Of a stretch of 64,000 nt of DNA, positions 59,673-64,000 are shown piece after piece. Below the pieces are notes generated by a model that was not told the DNA's origin, did no database searches, and saw nothing but the letters and a program-made list of their open reading frames with translations. Each line of letters starts with the position of its first letter. Position 1 is the stretch's first letter. The position numbers and the translations under genes are program-made. Source of the stretch: JAIBJN01 sp963775625 (lineage in GTDB: Bacteria > Actinomycetota > Thermoleophilia > Gaiellales > Gaiellaceae); NCBI GenBank assembly GCA_963775625.1, contig CAVZJM010000004.1, positions 1-64,000 of the forward strand, given 5' to 3'.

Positions 59673-60257
59673 TTACGCGCCCGTCAACTCCGCTGCAAGC
59701 TCGCAGAAGTCGAAGTCGTCGCCGAAGCCCTCGTGGGGCCCGCGCACCGAGGCGTCGAGCAGCTCCAGAAACTCTCCTCCCGGCATGCCGTCGCCGAGCG
59801 TGTCGAAGAGATACGTGTAGCGGATGACGCCGCGATCCCTGACGACCACCTTGCCCGTGGAGTCCTCGATGACGAACGGCTGACCGGCCTCGATGGCTAC
59901 GAACTCGTAGATCGTGCCGTCCACCTGCGTTGCCTTGATGTCGTGAAACAGACGCTTACCGCGCTGCACGAACCACTTTCCTGTCTCCGGGTTCGTGAGC
60001 ACGTCCCGGTACGCAAGGTTCGAGACTTCCAGGAACGCCTGGCCCGTCTTGTCCACGCGGAGCAGCGCATGGCCCGAGAACTCGGACTCGACGTCGAGCG
60101 TGAAGCCGCAGTCGTCGAAGCTGAACGAGTCTGTGCCCGAGAAGTGCTCCTGCCCGATGACCTTGGCACCCGCCGAGCTTGCGCCGAACGCCAGGACCGC
60201 CAAGGCCGTGAGTCCTACCAGCACGAGCGACCTCGCCCGCCACTTCCCCTGCCGCAT
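59673..60257 (-). CDS. Secreted protein of unknown function
   Basis: 194 residues. A Sec signal peptide (MRQGKWRARSLVLVGLTALAVLAFGASSAGA) is followed by a beta-rich domain with an Asp-rich turn (FSFDDCGFTLDVESEFSGHALLRVDKTGQ), a Trp/Phe strand (ETGKWFVQRGKRLFHDIKA) and RGVIRYTYLFDTLGDG. The two Cys could form a disulphide. ATG 60257 has AAGGAGG upstream. It is divergent from the secreted protein at 60416, but they are not obviously related. Confidence 0.7.
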   Translation of the reverse strand: MRQGKWRARSLVLVGLTALAVLAFGASSAGAKVIGQEHFSGTDSFSFDDCGFTLDVESEFSGHALLRVDKTGQAFLEVSNLAYRDVLTNPETGKWFVQRGKRLFHDIKATQVDGTIYEFVAIEAGQPFVIEDSTGKVVVRDRGVIRYTYLFDTLGDGMPGGEFLELLDASVRGPHEGFGDDFDFCELAAELTGA

Positions 60258-60415
60258 GAGAGCCTCCTTGTAGAGGGCCCACTCCCGCGTGGTGGGCTGG
60301 CGAGGAAGTGTATGAGGCGCGAGACGACATAACAACCTGAGCGCACGCTCTCATCGTCGTTTCAGATCCGTTCCGTAGCGTCGCCTCCACGTGCAGTCGC
60401 GTGAAAGGAGGAGAC

Positions 60416-61138
60416 GTGAAGATCCGATCTGCTCAACTCATTGGGGCGCTCGTCCTCGTGGCCCTTGCTGGAGCGGCCTTTGCAGGCGACCAGGAGAGCA
60501 CGGCGACCGCGAAGCCGATTCGGCTCGACGCGGCGACGATGATCGTCGAGGTCGACGCCACCGCCGGCGACGCAGGCGTGCAGTTCTTCCTGGACGGCGA
60601 GCCCTGGAGGTCGATGGCGATCTCGGGCCCGAACGGGCGCACGTTGCTGGAGATCGACGCCGAGGGGCGGCTGAAGGGTTGGGGCCTGACCGAGCTCTTC
60701 TCGGAGAGCAACGAGCCGCCGTTCGCCGAAGTTCCGCTGGAGGAGTTCAAGCTGCGCTTCCCCGAAGGCCGGTACACCTTCGTCGGGACCACCGTCGAGG
60801 GTGACAAGCTGGTCGGCGCGGCGAGGCTGTCGCACGACATCCCGGACGGCCCGCAGATTGTCTCGCCGGCCGACAGCGCGACCGTTGACCGCAAGGGCGT
60901 CGTCGCCAGGTGGGGCGGGCCGCCCGAGCCTCCCGGCATCGACATCGGCGGCTACCGCGTGATCGTAACCCGCGAGGATCCGCTGCGCATCTACAGCGTC
61001 GACCTCCCGGCGTCGGCAAGGAAGGTGCCGATCTCGGCGGCATTCCTCGAGCCCGGCACCGAGTACGAGCTCGAGATCCAGGCGATCGAGGAGAGCGGGA
61101 ACCAGACGTTCACGACGATCTTCTTCGAGGTGGCATAG
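60416..61138 (+). CDS. Secreted protein with a C-terminal fibronectin-III-like domain
   Basis: About 240 residues. A signal segment (IRSAQLIGALVLVALAGAAFAGD) is followed by an N-terminal all-beta region (GVQFFLDGEPWRSMAISGPNGRTLLEI, GLTELFSESNEPPF). A C-terminal Fn3-like domain (GPQIVSPADSATV to PGTEYELEIQAIEESGNQTFT) closes it. GTG 60416 has AAAGGAGGAG just before it. Extracellular; ligand unknown. Confidence 0.72.
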   Translation: MKIRSAQLIGALVLVALAGAAFAGDQESTATAKPIRLDAATMIVEVDATAGDAGVQFFLDGEPWRSMAISGPNGRTLLEIDAEGRLKGWGLTELFSESNEPPFAEVPLEEFKLRFPEGRYTFVGTTVEGDKLVGAARLSHDIPDGPQIVSPADSATVDRKGVVARWGGPPEPPGIDIGGYRVIVTREDPLRIYSVDLPASARKVPISAAFLEPGTEYELEIQAIEESGNQTFTTIFFEVA

Positions 61139-61245
61139 GAGGCGCCGGGACGAGGACGCCTCTGCGGCCCGACCAGGCATGGCGGCGTCGGTGAACACAG
61201 CGGCTCGTCGCTCCAGCAAGATACTTTCCAGGGCGAGGAGGACCC

Positions 61246-62139
61246 TTGACCGCTGTTCCAGACTCGATGTGGGCCATCCGCCTGCACCCGCCGCTCGTCT
61301 ACGAACGCGTGGAGACTCCCCGCCCTGGCCCCGGTGAGGCGCTCGTGCGCGTGCACGCGGCGGCGATCACGCGAGACGAGCTCGAGTGGCCGGTCGATCG
61401 TCTCCCGGCGACGCCGTCGTACGAGTTTTCCGGCGTCGTGGCTGCGATCTCGGACGACGTCGATGGGCTGGCAGTCGGAGACGAGGTCTACGCGCTCGGC
61501 GATTTCGAGCGCGACGGCGCCGCCGCCGAGTACGCAGTCGTGCCCAGCGGTCTCCTCGCTCGCAAGCCGCAGACGCTCGGCCACGTGGAGAGCGCGGCCC
61601 TCCCACTTGCAGCGCTGAGCGCGTGGCAGGGGCTCTTCGATCACGGCAAGCTGCGGCCAGGAGAGCGAGTGCTCGTCCACGGGGCGGCCGGCGGGGTTGG
61701 GAGCTTCGCCGTCCAGCTCGCCCGCCACCGCGGCGCACACGTGATCGGTACGGCGTCGCCCGGAGGTGTCGAGACAGTCCGGGGGCTCGGAGCCGACGAG
61801 GTGGTCGACAACATGTCGACCCGCTTCGAGGAGATCGTCGCGCCGGTCGACCTCGTCTTCGACACGGCCGGCGGCGAGCTGCTCGCGCGTTCACCGACGG
61901 TGCTGCGCGAGGGCGGGAGGCTCGTCTCGATTGCGGAGGAGCCCTCGGGCGACGGAATCTACTTCGTCGTCGAGCCCGACCGCGAGCAGCTCGTCGAGCT
62001 CGCGCGCCTCGTCGACAGCGGCGAGCTGCGCCCGCTGGTCGATTCGGTCTTCCCGCTCGCCGAAACGCGCGCGGCCTTCGAGCGCTGCATGCAGCCTGGC
62101 AAGCGTGGCAAAGTGGTGCTCCGGGTCGTCGATGACTAG
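61246..62139 (+). CDS. MDR-type NADPH:quinone oxidoreductase-like dehydrogenase
   Basis: 297 residues. MWAIRLHPPLVYERVETPRPGPGEALVRVHAAAIT and the NADPH-binding GAAGGVGSFAVQLARHRGAHVIGT are the zinc-less MDR/quinone oxidoreductase pattern. YEFSGVVAAISDDVDGLAVGDEVYAL confirms it. No zinc-ligand Cys cluster is present. TTG 61246 has GAGGAGGA five bases upstream and is better than internal starts. The stop overlaps the following gene. Confidence 0.87.
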   Translation: MTAVPDSMWAIRLHPPLVYERVETPRPGPGEALVRVHAAAITRDELEWPVDRLPATPSYEFSGVVAAISDDVDGLAVGDEVYALGDFERDGAAAEYAVVPSGLLARKPQTLGHVESAALPLAALSAWQGLFDHGKLRPGERVLVHGAAGGVGSFAVQLARHRGAHVIGTASPGGVETVRGLGADEVVDNMSTRFEEIVAPVDLVFDTAGGELLARSPTVLREGGRLVSIAEEPSGDGIYFVVEPDREQLVELARLVDSGELRPLVDSVFPLAETRAAFERCMQPGKRGKVVLRVVDD

Positions 62140-62938
62140 ACAGGAGCAGAAGGCCGAGGAGTTCCGGGCGCTGCACTCCGGGGAGCCGTTCGTGATCCCG
62201 AACCCCTGGGACGCCGGCTCGGCTCGGGTGCTGGCCGCGCTCGGGTTCAAGGCCCTGGCCACCACGAGCTCCGGCTTCGCGTTCACGCTCGGGCGCCTGG
62301 ACGGCGACGTGACCCTCGACGAGGTCGTCGCGCACGCCGCTGCGCTCGCCGCAGCGACCGACCTTCCCCTCTCGGTCGACCTCGAGAACGGCTACGGCCC
62401 CGATCCGGAGGACGCGGCCCTCGCGATCGCCCGCGCTGCCGAGGCGGGGGCCGTCGGCGGCTCGATCGAGGACTACGACCCCGAAGGCGGCATCTACGAG
62501 CCTGCCCACGCGGTCGAGAGGATCGCTGCTGCAGCAGAAGCTGCCCACGGCCTCGGCTTTCCGTTCACGCTCACCGCGCGGGCGGAGAACCACATTCGCG
62601 GCAACCCGGATCTGGAGGACACGATTGCGCGCCTCCGGGCCTTCGAGGAGGCCGGGGCGGACGTTCTCTACGCGCCCGGGCTGCGGGCCTCCGACGAGAT
62701 CCGGGCCGTGTGCGAGGCGGTCTCGAGGCCCGTGAACGTGCTGGCTCTGCCCGGGCTCTCGGTGGCGGAGATCGTCGCGGCCGGGGGGCAGCGAGTCAGC
62801 GTGGGAGGCGGCCTGACCTGGGTGGCGGCCGGCGCGATGGCGGCGGCCGCCACGGAGATCCGGGATGCGGGCGACGTCTCGTCCCTCGGCGCCCGCCTGC
62901 CGCTCGACGAATGGCTCGCCAGCCGAGAGGCGTTGTAA
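62132..62938 (+). CDS. Isocitrate lyase / PEP mutase family lyase
   Basis: 268 residues. FRALHSGEPFVIPNPWDAGSARVLAALGFKALATTSSGFA is the ICL/PEPM start, LSVDLENGYG holds the metal Asp/Glu, GGSIEDYD the substrate-binding acidic pair, and TARAENHIRG the loop; VNVLALPG and RVSVGGGLTWVA end the barrel. Members cleave or rearrange 2- or 3-substituted malate/phosphonate-like compounds; the present substrate is unknown. ATG 62132 overlaps the oxidoreductase stop by eight bases. Confidence 0.87.
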   Translation: MTRQEQKAEEFRALHSGEPFVIPNPWDAGSARVLAALGFKALATTSSGFAFTLGRLDGDVTLDEVVAHAAALAAATDLPLSVDLENGYGPDPEDAALAIARAAEAGAVGGSIEDYDPEGGIYEPAHAVERIAAAAEAAHGLGFPFTLTARAENHIRGNPDLEDTIARLRAFEEAGADVLYAPGLRASDEIRAVCEAVSRPVNVLALPGLSVAEIVAAGGQRVSVGGGLTWVAAGAMAAAATEIRDAGDVSSLGARLPLDEWLASREAL

Positions 62939-62990
62939 AGCCCTCGCCGTGGCAGTAGAGTCGGGCCTCGAAGCTCACCCGGGAGGGCCG

Positions 62991-64000
62991 ATGACCGAGC
63001 ACCGCGGAAGGGTCCGCACGATGACGGCGCTGGTAGGGGTGGCGGTGGCCGCGATCCTGGCGGTCCCCGGGACGGCGGGCGCGTCACTGGACGGAGGCGG
63101 CAGCAGCAGCAGCAAGCTGACACCCGTCGTCGTCTTCCCGGCCTTCCACTTCACGAAGCTCGAGGTCGTCGTGCGCGACCAGGTCGTCGCGCCCGAGTGC
63201 CCGAGCTCCGGGGTCTTCGAGGACTGGTTCCTGAACGACAACCCGAGCACGACCTTCTCGCAGGTCTGCCAGGACAAGCTCCTGACCCTCCGCATCAACC
63301 GTGGCAAGCGGTTCCATGACCAGAAGGGCGTGACGGTCAGCGTCAAGGACTACGGCACGACCGAGAGCGCGCCCTTCTACGAGCCCATGTACGTGGCGCT
63401 CGAGGCCGTCGGCTACGTGAGGAACAGCGACATTCGCGTCGCGGGCTACGACTCGCGCCTCACTCCCGACATGAGGCACTTCGTCAAGCAGACGAAGCGG
63501 CTGATCCGGGACACGTACTGGGACAACGGCAGGCGGCCCGTGCATCTCGTCGGCCACTCGAACGGGCCTCTCTACGCCCAGTACCTGCTCACGCACACGT
63601 CGCAGCGCTGGAAGGACAAACACATCCACGGCTTCACGCCGATCGCCGGGAACTTCCCGGGGCAGGGGCTCCTGTACCCGCTCCTCTTCACCGGTCTCAA
63701 CGTGACCGACTTCACGTTCCCCACGACTCCCGAGAACGCCGCGAGCAGCGCGTTCATGTACCTCACCCACCCCTCGAGCTACATGAGCGCCGCCGATCCG
63801 CGGGTCTTCGACAGCCTCGAGACCGTCGTCGAGGACGCGTCGACGGGCGGTCGTACACGCCGGACGACTACCGGCAGCTCTTCAGGGACGCGGGGCTCGG
63901 CTGGGCGAAGCGCCTCGCCGACCGCTACATCGGGTTCGTCGAGTTCGCCCGCCGGAAGGCCTTCCCGAACGTCGACGTCTACGCGGAGAAGGGCTCGGGC
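62991..64000 (+). CDS. Secreted LCAT-like acyltransferase/lipase, cut by the window end, one frameshift
   Basis: At least 336 codons without a stop, running off the end. A signal peptide (MTALVGVAVAAILAVPGTAGAS) precedes TPVVVFPAFHFTKLEV, a PAT-like start and CPSSGVFEDWFLNDN, CQDKLLTLRI, then the nucleophile elbow VHLVGHSNGPLYAQYLL of the lecithin:cholesterol/phospholipid-diacylglycerol acyltransferase fold. YDSRLTPDMRHFVKQ is characteristic. One missing base near 63850 moves the frame; GGRTRRTT should read GGSYTPDDYRQLF and then ADRYIGFVEF. The C-terminal Asp/His are not in the window. ATG 62991 follows GGGAGGG. Confidence 0.8.
   Translation, partial: MTEHRGRVRTMTALVGVAVAAILAVPGTAGASLDGGGSSSSKLTPVVVFPAFHFTKLEVVVRDQVVAPECPSSGVFEDWFLNDNPSTTFSQVCQDKLLTLRINRGKRFHDQKGVTVSVKDYGTTESAPFYEPMYVALEAVGYVRNSDIRVAGYDSRLTPDMRHFVKQTKRLIRDTYWDNGRRPVHLVGHSNGPLYAQYLLTHTSQRWKDKHIHGFTPIAGNFPGQGLLYPLLFTGLNVTDFTFPTTPENAASSAFMYLTHPSSYMSAADPRVFDSLETVVEDASTGGRTRRTTTGSSSGTRGSAGRSASPTATSGSSSSPAGRPSRTSTSTRRRAR

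Noticed and set aside
1..64000. CRISPR arrays or cas genes
   Set aside because: No regularly spaced identical repeats of 25-40 bp and no Cas-like proteins were seen. The repeats at 26182-26293 are only 14 bp and serve as operators.
1..64000. Prophage based on the holin-like domain at 3456
   Set aside because: The holin-like part is a membrane anchor of a phosphodiesterase; no capsid, tail, terminase or integrase genes are present.

Overview
The window is high-GC DNA with ATGA/GTGA stop-start overlaps, frequent GTG/TTG starts and several apparently leaderless promoters. The gene content (CMD-like, DUF7144, DUF6325, DUF1269 and DUF4239 families, small actinobacterial membrane proteins) suggests a soil actinobacterium, perhaps of the Thermoleophilia type. 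That placement is inference; no rRNA or intact tRNA gene was found. About 57 protein genes, one transposon-like element, two toxin-antitoxin modules and several regulatory elements can be supported.

0-18 kb: a stress and envelope region. It holds a CMD-like protein, a small lipoprotein, a BrkB-type membrane protein, a two-TM ion channel, DUF7144, a holin-like/phosphodiesterase fusion, and two minus-strand operons. The first runs lipoprotein, tandem-repeat protein, DyP peroxidase, MFS exporter, DUF2252. The second runs small membrane protein, small protein, DedA, DUF6325. Both operons share the same composite palindromic element 82-84 bp upstream of their first start codon. A DUF1269-sulfatase fusion and a chimeric SnoaL-like gene follow.

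18-26.3 kb: an accessory region. A 67-bp direct repeat resembling a tmRNA/tRNA 3' end flanks a flippase-like gene and a DUF1778/GNAT toxin-antitoxin pair. Then come a truncated M24 peptidase remnant, an amino-acid permease, a class II amidotransferase, an alpha/beta hydrolase, a DHFR-like reductase and a HipBA module with three identically spaced operators.

26.3-50.5 kb: a largely uninterrupted catabolic cluster. Divergent from a VOC/TIM-barrel pair runs livHMKGF, then two UPF0261 (Tm-1-like) proteins, a PEP-hydrolase-like TIM barrel, a cupin, an FAD oxidase, two more sugar isomerase/epimerases, a creatininase-superfamily hydrolase, a DeoR regulator, two Gfo/Idh/MocA dehydrogenases and a DhnA-type aldolase. 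A RAYT element with 28-bp inverted repeats follows, then glcFED and a PfkB kinase. Together they read as uptake, oxidation/isomerisation, ring or lactone opening, phosphorylation, aldol cleavage and glycolate oxidation of an unidentified polyol, cyclitol or sugar acid. This is the best candidate in the window for an undescribed system.

50.5-64 kb: an SRPBCC protein, two membrane proteins, a three-subunit molybdenum hydroxylase, a secreted M1 peptidase with an inserted beta-sandwich domain, VOC and AraC genes, two secreted proteins, an MDR-type oxidoreductase, an ICL/PEP-mutase family lyase and an LCAT-like secreted acyltransferase cut by the window edge.

Single-base frameshifts interrupt many otherwise conserved genes, but only in the first ~2.2 kb and after ~51 kb. 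This looks more like sequence error near contig ends than gene decay, so those genes are annotated across their frameshifts.
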